Shown one piece after another: positions 44,887 to 52,426 of a DNA stretch of 64,000 bases (the stretch's first letter is position 1; every line of letters begins with the position of its first letter). The position numbers were made by a program, and so were the translations under genes. The stretch covers positions 62,001-126,000 of the forward strand of contig NZ_JSEH01000012.1 in assembly GCF_000801335.2 (NCBI RefSeq), given 5' to 3'. The notes beneath the pieces are model-generated. The model was not told where the DNA came from. It did not search any database and worked only from the letters and a program-made list of their open reading frames with translations. The stretch is from Desulfovibrio sp. TomC (GTDB lineage: Bacteria; Desulfobacterota; Desulfovibrionia; Desulfovibrionales; Desulfovibrionaceae).

Positions 44887-45033
44887 CTACTGCGGGTTGT
44901 GGCTTATCGCCTCGCCAACGACTTCCAGAAGCCAGGCGTTGACGCCTTGGCCGCTGTCGTGGGCTTTCTTGACCATGCTGCCGTACATCTCCGGCGTGGC
45001 CCGCCCGATGTTTTCCCAACTTTCTTCCACCAC
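44887..45033 (-). CDS. Small ORF or gene remnant downstream of arsC
   Basis: 48 codons with a GTG start and no clear ribosome-binding site. The in-frame stop upstream limits extension. Third-position GC is high and the sequence (WENIGRATPEMYGSMVKKAH, then VNAWLLEVVGEAI) reads like a real helical protein C-terminus. It may be the surviving tail of a lost gene or a very small protein. It lies between arsC and the convergent rpiA, a few bases after rpiA ends. Confidence 0.35.
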   Translation of the reverse strand: MVEESWENIGRATPEMYGSMVKKAHDSGQGVNAWLLEVVGEAISHNPQ

Positions 45034-45079
45034 GCCAGCACCGCCCCCTTACCCCTTGGGGGGGGCCGGGGGCCTTTTT

Positions 45080-45520
45080 CTACGGGGCGGGCGGTGCTTC
45101 CAAACTTCCCGGCAATCCGGCCACAAACTCGCGGATGGCGTCGCGCACCCGGCGGTAGTGGCCAAGGGCCTCTTCCTCGGTGGCGGCATTGGCGGCCAGG
45201 GCCGGCGGGTCTTCAAAGCCGACGTGGACCTTTTTGACCGGCCCCGGGAAAAACGGACACAGGTCGTGGGCCGAGCCGCACAGCGTCACCACATAGTCAA
45301 AGGGGACATCCGGCAGTTCGGCCACGAGCTTGGACGTCTGGCCCGCGATGTCCACCCCGGCCTCGGCCATGACCGCCACGGCCCGGGGGTTGAGTCCATG
45401 CTTTTCCACGCCGGCCGAGTAGGCGGTCAGGACGTCGCTTTGAAGCGCTCTCGTGAAGCCCTCGGCCATCTGGCTGCGACAGGAGTTGCCGGTACACAGA
45501 AAGAGGATGTTCTTTTTCAC
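45080..45520 (-). CDS. arsC: Arsenate reductase, thioredoxin-coupled type
   Basis: 146 residues with a GTG start. The P-loop CX5R is C9-TGNSC-R15, followed by SQMAEG. The redox Cys pair C81 and C88 in VVTLCGSAHDLCP matches the pI258-type ArsC triad. These low-molecular-weight-phosphatase relatives reduce arsenate to arsenite with thioredoxin. It is the last of five genes running trx-ccdA-acr3-arsC-arsC on this strand. The region upstream in frame lacks a better start; the GTG at 45520 places the first strand correctly. Confidence 0.92.
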   Translation of the reverse strand: MKKNILFLCTGNSCRSQMAEGFTRALQSDVLTAYSAGVEKHGLNPRAVAVMAEAGVDIAGQTSKLVAELPDVPFDYVVTLCGSAHDLCPFFPGPVKKVHVGFEDPPALAANAATEEEALGHYRRVRDAIREFVAGLPGSLEAPPAP

Positions 45521-45555
45521 AAAACATTCCAGGGTGTTTATTGTCTCCGGGCCGT

Positions 45556-46002
45556 CTAGCCCACCAGCGGCCGGGACACGCCCGAGGCCAGTTCCCGGGC
45601 CAGTTCGGCCATGCGTTCCTTGATGGCGTCGCGGATGCGGCGCACGGCAGCCAACCGTTCCTCCTCGGAACCGGTGACCTCGGCCGGATCGGGGAAGGGC
45701 AGATGCAGCCGGTGGGTCACGCCGGGGAACACCGGACACTGGCCTTCGAGGGATTCCTCGCACACCGTGACCACGCAGTCATAGAGCTTCCCTTCCTTGA
45801 AAAGATCAAAAACCTTGCGGGTCGTTTTGCCGGCCAGGTCAATGCCCTCTTCGGCCATAACGGCCACGACCAGGGGATTGACCACGGTGGGGTCAAGCCC
45901 GGCGCTCTCCACGGTCACGCCCTCCCCGCTCATTTGCCGCAGATAGGCCTCGGCCATCTGGCTTCGGGCGCTGTTGTGCACACAGATGAAAAGTACGCGC
46001 AT
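45556..46002 (-). CDS. Second arsenate reductase / LMW protein phosphatase-like protein
   Basis: 148 residues, similar in layout to the neighbouring ArsC. CX5R is C7-VHNSA-R13, and two later Cys lie at 81 and 89 in VVTVCEESLEGQCPVF. The spacing between them is one residue longer than in the neighbour. AAGGAGG lies six bases before the ATG at 46002, so this start is preferred over 46008, which would leave no spacing. The P-loop sequence CVHNSARSQMAE is the most common form in ArsC fused or paired with Acr3. It is probably a true arsenate reductase; having two types in one operon is notable. Confidence 0.9.
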   Translation of the reverse strand: MRVLFICVHNSARSQMAEAYLRQMSGEGVTVESAGLDPTVVNPLVVAVMAEEGIDLAGKTTRKVFDLFKEGKLYDCVVTVCEESLEGQCPVFPGVTHRLHLPFPDPAEVTGSEEERLAAVRRIRDAIKERMAELARELASGVSRPLVG

Positions 46003-46062
46003 CGGCATCCTCCTTGCTGTTTCCTGATGCTCCTGCTGTAGCCAACGCCCATGGCGATCCGG

Positions 46063-47166
46063 TTACGGCCGGGACGGGCAGGACACATGGCAGACGCCGG
46101 CCGGGGTGTTCACGGCCTGGGGAAACCACCGCCGGCGCAGGCGAAAGGCCACGCCGACCAGGGCAATAAGCGCCGGCACCTCGACCAGGGGGCCGATGAC
46201 CGCGGCGAAGGCCTCGCCGGAATCCAGGCCGAACACGGCCACGGCCACGGCAATGGCCAGCTCGAAATTGTTGGAGGCGGCGGTGAAGGACAGGGTGGCC
46301 GACTGTTCGTAGGTGGCCCCGGCCCGCCAGGACAGCCAGAACGAGGCCAGGAACATGATCCCGAAATAGAGCAGCAGCGGCAGGGCCACCCGGAGCACAT
46401 CCAGGGGCAGGGCCACAATCACCTCGCCCTTGAGCGAAAACATGACCAGGATGGTAAACAGCAGGGCGACCAAGGTGATGGGGGCGATACGCGGCACAAA
46501 CCGCGTTTCGTACCACTCCCGCCCCCGCAGCCGCAGCCCGGCAAACCGCGAAACCACCCCGGCCAGAAAGGGGATGCCCAGATAGATGAACACGCTTTCG
46601 GCAATCTGGCCCATGCCGACCGCGACCGCAGCCCCGGACAACCCGAGCAGCGGCGGCAGCACGGTCAGAAAAATCCAGGCGTACAGGGAGAAGAAGAGCA
46701 CCTGAAAGACGGCGTTAAAGGCCACCAGCCCGGCGCAGTATTCCCGGTCGCCCTCGGCCAAGTCGTTCCAGACGATCACCATGGCGATGCACCGGGCCAG
46801 GCCGATCAGGATCAGCCCGTTCATGAAGGCGGGCTGGTCGGACAAAAAGACAACGGCCAGGACAAACATGAAGATTGGCCCAATGACCCAATTCTGCGCC
46901 AGAGACAGGGACAGCACCCGGATGTCCCGAAACACCCGGCCCATCTCCTCGTAGCGCACCTTGGCCAGGGGCGGATACATCATGAGCACCAGCCCCACGG
47001 CAATGGGGATGTTGGTCGTGCCCACCTGAAACAATCCAATGACGCCGCGGACCCCCGGGGCCAGCCAGCCCAGGCCGACGCCCACAAACATGGTCAGAAA
47101 AATCCACAGGGTGAGATACCGGTCGAGAAAGGACAAACGACCGGCTACAGGTTGTCCGGTTTCCAT
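46063..47166 (-). CDS. acr3: Arsenite efflux transporter (Acr3 family)
   Basis: 367 residues with ten membrane segments. Acr3 signature parts are [47 protein letters not shown] with the conserved Cys, and [23 protein letters not shown]. It exports arsenite across the inner membrane using the proton gradient. AGGAGGGAG precedes the ATG at 47166, which fixes the start. The C-terminal tail ([13 protein letters not shown]) has two extra Cys, perhaps arsenite-binding (inference). It is followed by two arsC genes 60 and 35 bases apart. No arsR regulator is visible nearby. Confidence 0.95.
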   Translation of the reverse strand: METGQPVAGRLSFLDRYLTLWIFLTMFVGVGLGWLAPGVRGVIGLFQVGTTNIPIAVGLVLMMYPPLAKVRYEEMGRVFRDIRVLSLSLAQNWVIGPIFMFVLAVVFLSDQPAFMNGLILIGLARCIAMVIVWNDLAEGDREYCAGLVAFNAVFQVLFFSLYAWIFLTVLPPLLGLSGAAVAVGMGQIAESVFIYLGIPFLAGVVSRFAGLRLRGREWYETRFVPRIAPITLVALLFTILVMFSLKGEVIVALPLDVLRVALPLLLYFGIMFLASFWLSWRAGATYEQSATLSFTAASNNFELAIAVAVAVFGLDSGEAFAAVIGPLVEVPALIALVGVAFRLRRRWFPQAVNTPAGVCHVSCPSRP

Positions 47167-47379
47167 GGCTCCCTCCTTTTCATACCGACTTACTATGAAA
47201 TTATCGACGGCCTGTCGAGCCCGGCAGCGCCAGGCCCGGGCCGCGTTCCCGGCAACCACCCCTCGGATCAAAGAACATGCCTGACATTTTCCCTTCCCTT
47301 GCGGCCGTTATCTGGCGTCATCCCCTGTTGCGCCCAGCCTGCGGCCGGTCCCAGGCCACCGGGATTGCGCCGTCGGAAG

Positions 47380-48090
47380 TCAGCCCGCAACCAGAGGGCG
47401 CAGCAGAAAATACAGTCCCAGGCCCCCGACCACGAGCGCGGCCCCCCGGCGGAAAAGCCGGCTGGCCCGGCCCACGGCGGCGTTCTCCAGGCTGCGGCTG
47501 ACCGCCCCGGCACAACTGCCGGCCACGAGGATGGGCAGGCAATGGCCCAGGGCAAACAGCGCGGCCAGGGCCGTCCCCCGGGCCACCTGCCCCTGGATCG
47601 TGACCACGGCCAGGATCGGGGCCAGAAACCCGAAGGTGCAGGCCCCGGACAGGCCGCCGTAGGCCAGTCCCAGGACCAAGGCCCCGGGGAGGCCGCGAAG
47701 GCGCAGACGGGAAGCCAGCCCCGCCCCCCCGGACCGGGACGGCAACACCCCCAGCATATCCAGGGACACGACGAGCAAAAGGCCCCCGACAACGGCCGGA
47801 AACACCGGGCCGACATCGCCAAGCATCCGCCCAAGCACGGCGCACCCCGCCCCGATGGCGGCTATCGTGACAAAGAGCCCCAGGGAAAAGGCGGCGGCGT
47901 AACGCAGGGCCAGGACGCCGGTGACCAGCCGGTTCTGCCCGGCCACGTAGCCCACGACAAGGGGTATCGAAGCCAGATGACAGGGGCTTAAAAGCACGCT
48001 GGCAAGCCCCCACAGGAACGCCCCGACCCCGGCAGCCGCGCCGGAGCCGGCCATCCAGGCGTTCACGGCCAGCAAAAAGCCGTCAAGCAA
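47380..48090 (-). CDS. CcdA/DsbD-like membrane electron-transfer protein
   Basis: 236 residues with six membrane segments and a TTG start eight bases after the thioredoxin gene stop. The CcdA motif LLSPCHLASIPL has its Cys at 37, and the second conserved Cys lies in GLSGACTFGFLAP near 150. CcdA-type proteins carry electrons from cytoplasmic thioredoxin across the membrane to periplasmic thioredoxin-like partners. The gene directly upstream encodes such a partner. Position before acr3-arsC suggests a role in periplasmic thiol redox under arsenic stress rather than in cytochrome c maturation (inference). Confidence 0.87.
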   Translation of the reverse strand: MLDGFLLAVNAWMAGSGAAAGVGAFLWGLASVLLSPCHLASIPLVVGYVAGQNRLVTGVLALRYAAAFSLGLFVTIAAIGAGCAVLGRMLGDVGPVFPAVVGGLLLVVSLDMLGVLPSRSGGAGLASRLRLRGLPGALVLGLAYGGLSGACTFGFLAPILAVVTIQGQVARGTALAALFALGHCLPILVAGSCAGAVSRSLENAAVGRASRLFRRGAALVVGGLGLYFLLRPLVAG

Positions 48091-48098
48091 CGCAAGCC

Positions 48099-48473
48099 CT
48101 ACTCGGCCAACAGCCGGTCGAGCGTGTCGGCAATGGGCTTTTCATCGAGAAACCCCTCGTGGCGAGACACTTCCTTGCCGGTCTTATCATAGAAAATCTG
48201 GGTGGGGATGACGCGCAGGCCGAATTTCTGCGGCTCGTCGCGGTGCTCCCAGACATCTATAAAGATGATGGCGGCCCGGTCGGCATAGCGGGCCTCAATG
48301 GCGGCCAGCACAGGCTGCATCATCTTGCATGGGACGCAGGCCTTGGCCCCAAGGTCCACCAGGGTCACTTTGCCCGGCGCCGGCACAACCGGCACCGGCG
48401 CCGGGTCGGCAGCGAAGGCGGCCGCGGCCAGCAACAGGAAACCACAGACCAGCCCGGCCAGCCGCCGGCTCAT
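48099..48473 (-). CDS. Secreted thioredoxin-like protein
   Basis: 124 residues. The signal peptide (about 1-22) ends AFAADP. The thioredoxin fold has the redox motif CVPC at 46-49, preceded by DLGAKA, and the cis-Pro segment VIPTQIFYDKTGKEV. It should be periplasmic and be kept reduced by the CcdA-like protein encoded just downstream. First gene of the trx-ccdA-acr3-arsC-arsC run. The ATG at 48473 is used; GTG two codons earlier is an alternative. GC-normal. Confidence 0.9.
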   Translation of the reverse strand: MSRRLAGLVCGFLLLAAAAFAADPAPVPVVPAPGKVTLVDLGAKACVPCKMMQPVLAAIEARYADRAAIIFIDVWEHRDEPQKFGLRVIPTQIFYDKTGKEVSRHEGFLDEKPIADTLDRLLAE

Positions 48474-49178
48474 AACCACCCCGCTTCAAGGCAAGGTGTT
48501 GCCCGGGGCGCAGCCGCCGCCGCGGCGACACTCGGACGACGCACGGCAAGAGCCAACCGGCAGGGGTCGGCAAGACTGGCGACAGGGACGCCAGCCTGGG
48601 GGACAGGCTCAGCGCCGACACAAACGACGGGATTCGTCACAAGGCAACTCCGGAAAAGGGTTTGCAGCCAGGGCAGCCATGATTTTGATATTTGGCAAAA
48701 TAGGCAAACAGCGGTTTCGTGTCAATGCGCAGCCCAGGCCTCCGGCCAGGATCGCCCCCGGGCCGGCCATACCCAGGATTGCCTTCCCCTGCGCCCAAGC
48801 CCACAGGGGGCTCCCGCAAGCCTTTAGAGGCCTTTCCGCCCCTCCCAAACAGGCACCGTGTCGTTTTGTCCTCTGCCGGCCACGGGACGACAATCGAACC
48901 AATAGCCCGAAATGACGGTTGTTTTTTGTACCCAGGAGGAGCGGCCGGAGGACAACTCGCCCCACGGGCCGAAGCTGTAACCTTTTTACCCAATGCCGAG
49001 AGGATGGTGGGACAAGTTGTCCAAGACTCTTCAACCCCCGGAATTGGCTGGTTTTGTCCGGGCCGGTTGGTCGACGCCGTCGCCTGGGGCGGGCGCAGAC
49101 GGTGCGCAATCGGCCAGACTGCCCCCGTGAGGAAAAGGTCTGACGTTTTAACTAGTTGAAATACATGGATCGCTGTTT
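48474..49178. other. Long intergenic region between ars operon and adh
   Basis: About 700 bases. It must contain the divergent promoter of the arsenic operon. Several overlapping minus-strand frames exist (for example 48637-48993), but none shows domain similarity, a ribosome-binding site and consistent codon use together. No tRNA or known riboswitch was recognised. Confidence 0.5.
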
Positions 49179-49194
49179 TGGCCCGGGAATTGCT
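49179..49194 (+). promoter_or_regulatory. Sigma54 (-24/-12) promoter for adh
   Basis: TGGCCCGGGAATTGCT has the GG and GC doublets exactly ten bases apart and TGG...TTGC spacing as in the TGGCAC-N5-TTGC consensus. It lies about 95 bases before the adh ATG. An NtrC-type activator is encoded 11 kb downstream in the same cluster. Confidence 0.7.
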
Positions 49195-49287
49195 CTATGA
49201 GGGCAGCGTTTACGCTTACGCCAAACGGAAATCAGGTTTGGGGTCCGTTCGCAAAAACATAACCTTAACCACAGTGAGGTTGGCACC

Positions 49288-50469
49288 ATGGCTGTTCGCG
49301 AGCAAGTTTACGGTTTCTTCATTCCCAGCGTGACCCTCATCGGCATCGGCGCTTCCAAACAGATCCCTGAGAAAATCAAGGCTCTGGGCGGTTCCAAACC
49401 GTTGATCGTCACCGACAAGGGTGTGGTCAAGGTCGGCATCTGCAAGCAGATCACCGACCTGCTCGACGCCGCTGGCATGAAGTACCATGTCTACGACGAA
49501 ACCATCCCCAACCCGACCGACGCCAACGTCCACAAGGGCGTGGAAGTTTACAAGGCCAACGGCTGCGACAGCCTCATCACCCTGGGCGGCGGTTCCTCGC
49601 ACGACTGCGGCAAGGGCATCGGCCTTGTCGTTTCCAACGGCGGCAAGATCCATGACTTCGAAGGCGTGGACAAGTCCTCCAAGTCCTTCATGCCGTACCT
49701 GGCCGTCAACACCACGGCCGGCACCGCTTCCGAAATGACCCGTTTCTGCATCATCACCGATCTGTCCCGCCACGTGAAGATGGCCATCGTCGACTGGCGC
49801 GTGACCCCGCATATCGCCATTGACGACCCGGTCCTGATGGTTGGCATGCCCCCGGCGCTGACCGCCGCCACCGGCATGGACGCTCTGACCCACGCCGTCG
49901 AGGCCTTCGTGTCCACCATCGCCAACCCGATGACCGACGCCTGCGCCATCGAAGCCTTCAAGCTGATCTTCAAGTACCTGCGCAAGGCCGTGGCCAACGG
50001 ACAGGACATCGAAGCCCGCGAAGGCATGTGCTTCGCCCAGTACCTGGCCGGCATGGCCTTTAACAACGCCTCCCTGGGCCACGTCCACGCCATGGCGCAC
50101 CAGCTCGGCGGCTTCTATGACCTGCCGCACGGCGAGTGCAACGCCATCCTGCTGCCCCATGTCGAGAAGTTCAACCTGATCGCCAAGGTTGAGAAGTTCG
50201 CCGCCATGGCCGAGATCATGGGCGAAAACACCGCCGGCCTGGCCCCGCGCGACGCCGCCGAACTGGCCCTCAAGGCCATTCGCCAGCTGTCCGCTGACGT
50301 CGGCATCCCGGCCGGCCTGATCGACCTCGGCAAGAAGTACGGCAAGGACGTCAAGGCCTCCGACATCCCGACCATGACCGGCAACGCCCAGAAGGACGCC
50401 TGCGGATTCACCAACCCCCGCTGCCCGACCGACAAGGACGTGACCGACATCTACACCGCCGCCCTGTAA
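49288..50469 (+). CDS. adh: Iron-containing alcohol dehydrogenase
   Basis: 393 residues, the typical length of group III Fe-ADH. The NAD-binding loop is ITLGGGSSHDCGKG. The metal-binding segment covers TGMDALTHAVEAFVS and the HVHAMAHQLGGFYDLPHGECNAILL His cluster. It oxidises ethanol and similar alcohols to aldehydes with NAD+. Codon use is strongly biased to favoured codons, suggesting high expression. A sigma54-type promoter lies upstream and a strong terminator follows. In D. vulgaris an adh of this type is linked to hdrCBA-flxABCD for ethanol-derived NADH oxidation; the same linkage is seen here. Confidence 0.96.
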   Translation: MAVREQVYGFFIPSVTLIGIGASKQIPEKIKALGGSKPLIVTDKGVVKVGICKQITDLLDAAGMKYHVYDETIPNPTDANVHKGVEVYKANGCDSLITLGGGSSHDCGKGIGLVVSNGGKIHDFEGVDKSSKSFMPYLAVNTTAGTASEMTRFCIITDLSRHVKMAIVDWRVTPHIAIDDPVLMVGMPPALTAATGMDALTHAVEAFVSTIANPMTDACAIEAFKLIFKYLRKAVANGQDIEAREGMCFAQYLAGMAFNNASLGHVHAMAHQLGGFYDLPHGECNAILLPHVEKFNLIAKVEKFAAMAEIMGENTAGLAPRDAAELALKAIRQLSADVGIPAGLIDLGKKYGKDVKASDIPTMTGNAQKDACGFTNPRCPTDKDVTDIYTAAL

Positions 50470-50486
50470 AGGACGCGGACTCGCGC

Positions 50487-50512
50487 AAAGGGGGGCCAAT
50501 CGGCCCCCCTTT
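50487..50512 (+). terminator. Terminator of adh
   Basis: AAAGGGGGGCC (50487-50497) pairs perfectly with GGCCCCCCTTT (50502-50512) around AATC, 18 bases after the adh stop. Confidence 0.9.
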
Positions 50513-50967
50513 GATGACCGGCCCCCACACCGCGCCGCGTCCCCGGGCAGGACCACCCACGCCCGCAGACAGGCCGGCCGGACCGGACAATCCTTGACAA
50601 AAACGGCAACAGCGCCATGGCCGCCGATCGTGGCAGCGATCCCGGTCATGTCTTAACGGACGCATTATCTGGCCGAAAATGTGTCCCAATGGACCTAAAA
50701 TGCGGCCCCTGGCGGCCCGATTTTTCGGACTTTGTTCCAATTTGACACAAAGTCAGCGCACAACAGAATTTCGACTTTTGGCGTAACATCTCGTTTTTAC
50801 GAAGCTATTTCCTCCAGGCTCGACGCCCGGTCCGGGGTGGTAAACACCTGACCGCCGTGCTATCCACACCCGGACCGCGGTCGTCGTGCCCGCCGGGGGG
50901 GTCTGGGCTCCTGGACGCTCCGCTTGCGATAGTGTCGTCACCTTTCACGTCAACCGGATAGGACCGA
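50513..50967. other. Leader region of the hdr-flx operon
   Basis: About 455 bases with no supported gene. It must hold the hdr-flx promoter if the adh terminator is efficient. A near sigma54-like element around 50911-50928 has GG and GC one base too far apart. AT-rich stretches near 50725-50775 could be a sigma70-type promoter. Confidence 0.5.
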
Positions 50968-51528
50968 ATGAACATCATCAATCTCACCCGCGACTATGAC
51001 GAGGACTTCGTTCACAGGGTGGAGGAGGAGTCCGGTCAGAAAGTCAGCCTGTGCTACCAGTGCGGCAACTGCACGGCCGGCTGTCCGTACACCTTCGTTT
51101 ACGACATTCCCGTCAGTCAGATCATGCGTCTCGTCCAGGCCGGCCAAAAAAAGACCGTGCTCTCGAGCAAATCCATCTGGCTCTGCGCCACCTGCGAATC
51201 CTGTACCACCCGGTGTCCCAACAACATCGACGTGGCCTGCATCATGGACGTCCTGCGCCACATGGCCCGCCGCGAAGGGCTGGCCGCCGTGCCCCAGGTC
51301 AAAACCTTCTGGGACAGTTTCCTCGATTCCGTGCGCGCCCACGGCCGGGTCTTCGAACTGGGCCTTCTGATCAACTACGTCGCCAAGACCGGACGGTTCT
51401 GGACCGACATGGACCTCGGCCCCAAAATCCTGCCCAAAGGCAAGCTCGCCATGAAGCCCCACGAGATCCAGGGCAAAGAGCATGTGGCCCGGATTTTCGA
51501 GCGTTTTGAGAGGGAGTCCAACTCATGA
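50968..51528 (+). CDS. hdrC: Heterodisulfide reductase-like subunit C
   Basis: 186 residues. Two [4Fe-4S] motifs are visible: CYQCGNCTAGCP (29-40) and CATCESCTTRCP (about 72-83). HdrC passes electrons between the flavin subunit HdrA and the catalytic HdrB. First gene of a seven-gene run hdrC-hdrB-hdrA-flxD-flxC-flxB-flxA with short gaps or overlaps throughout. In sulfate reducers this complex uses NADH to reduce ferredoxin and a DsrC-like disulfide by flavin-based bifurcation. The hdrB start overlaps its stop (ATGA). Confidence 0.95.
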   Translation: MNIINLTRDYDEDFVHRVEEESGQKVSLCYQCGNCTAGCPYTFVYDIPVSQIMRLVQAGQKKTVLSSKSIWLCATCESCTTRCPNNIDVACIMDVLRHMARREGLAAVPQVKTFWDSFLDSVRAHGRVFELGLLINYVAKTGRFWTDMDLGPKILPKGKLAMKPHEIQGKEHVARIFERFERESNS

Positions 51529-52406
51529 GCGAAGCCATCGCCTACTACCCGGGGTGTTCGGGACTGGGCACCTCCAAGGAGTACGACACCTCCACCCGGG
51601 CCGTGTGCGCCGCGTTGGGGTTGTCCCTGGTCGACATTCCGGATTGGAGCTGCTGCGGTTCCACCCCGGCCCACACCAAGGACCACACCCTGTCCGCCGC
51701 CCTGTCCGCCAGGAACCTCCAGCTCGTCTCCGGCATGGGGCTCAAAGCCGCGGCCACGCCCTGCCCGAGCTGCCTGACCAACCTGCGCACCGCCAACCAC
51801 CGTATCGAGGCCGCCCCGTTTAAGGCCAAGGTGGACAAGCTCCTCGACGAACCCTACGGCGGCGACGTCAATGCCATCTCCGTGCTCCAGGCCCTGGTGG
51901 AAAACATCGGGGTCGAGACCATCGCCTCGGCCGTGCGCACGCCCTTAAAGGGCCTCAAAGTCGCCTGCTACTACGGCTGCATCATGAACCGGCCGCCCGA
52001 ACTTATGGCCTTTGACGACTGCGAAAACCCCATGGCCATGGACAACATCCTGGCGGCCCTGGGAGCCGAAGTCGTTCCCTTCCCGCTCAAAGTCGAATGC
52101 TGCGGCGCTTCCTACGGCATTCCCCGGCCCGATGTGACGGCCGCGCTGTCCGGCAAACTGCTGGAAGCGGCTGTCGGCGTCGGCGCGGACATGGTCGCCG
52201 TGGCCTGCCCCCTGTGCCAGATGAACCTCGACCTCCGGCAAGGTCAGGTCAACCGGGCCATGGGGACACACTACCGGATTCCGGTGCCCTACTTCACCCA
52301 GCTCATGGGCGTGGCGCTCAATATTCCGGATGGGGAAATCGGTTTCGGCAAACTCAACGTCGATCCGAGGCCGGTCCTTTCCAAGGCCCTGTCGGGCGCG
52401 GACTAA
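51525..52406 (+). CDS. hdrB: Heterodisulfide reductase-like subunit B
   Basis: 293 residues with two CCG domains: WSCCGSTPAH plus CPSC in the N-terminal half, and VECCGASYGIPRP plus ACPLCQMNLD in the C-terminal half. These Cys-rich motifs bind the non-cubane iron-sulfur clusters that cleave disulfides. In methanogens the substrate is CoM-S-S-CoB; in sulfate reducers it is probably the DsrC disulfide. It overlaps hdrC by four bases, and hdrA starts 20 bases downstream. Confidence 0.95.
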   Translation: MSEAIAYYPGCSGLGTSKEYDTSTRAVCAALGLSLVDIPDWSCCGSTPAHTKDHTLSAALSARNLQLVSGMGLKAAATPCPSCLTNLRTANHRIEAAPFKAKVDKLLDEPYGGDVNAISVLQALVENIGVETIASAVRTPLKGLKVACYYGCIMNRPPELMAFDDCENPMAMDNILAALGAEVVPFPLKVECCGASYGIPRPDVTAALSGKLLEAAVGVGADMVAVACPLCQMNLDLRQGQVNRAMGTHYRIPVPYFTQLMGVALNIPDGEIGFGKLNVDPRPVLSKALSGAD

Positions 52407-52426
52407 CAGGCGAGGGAGCATAGGCA

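Noticed and set aside
48609..49109. Overlapping minus-strand frames in the ars-adh spacer
   Set aside because: Two frames compete with similar weak coding character; neither has a domain or good start signal.
50911..50928. Sigma54-like element before hdrC
   Set aside because: The GG and GC doublets are 11 rather than 10 bases apart, which normally abolishes sigma54 recognition.
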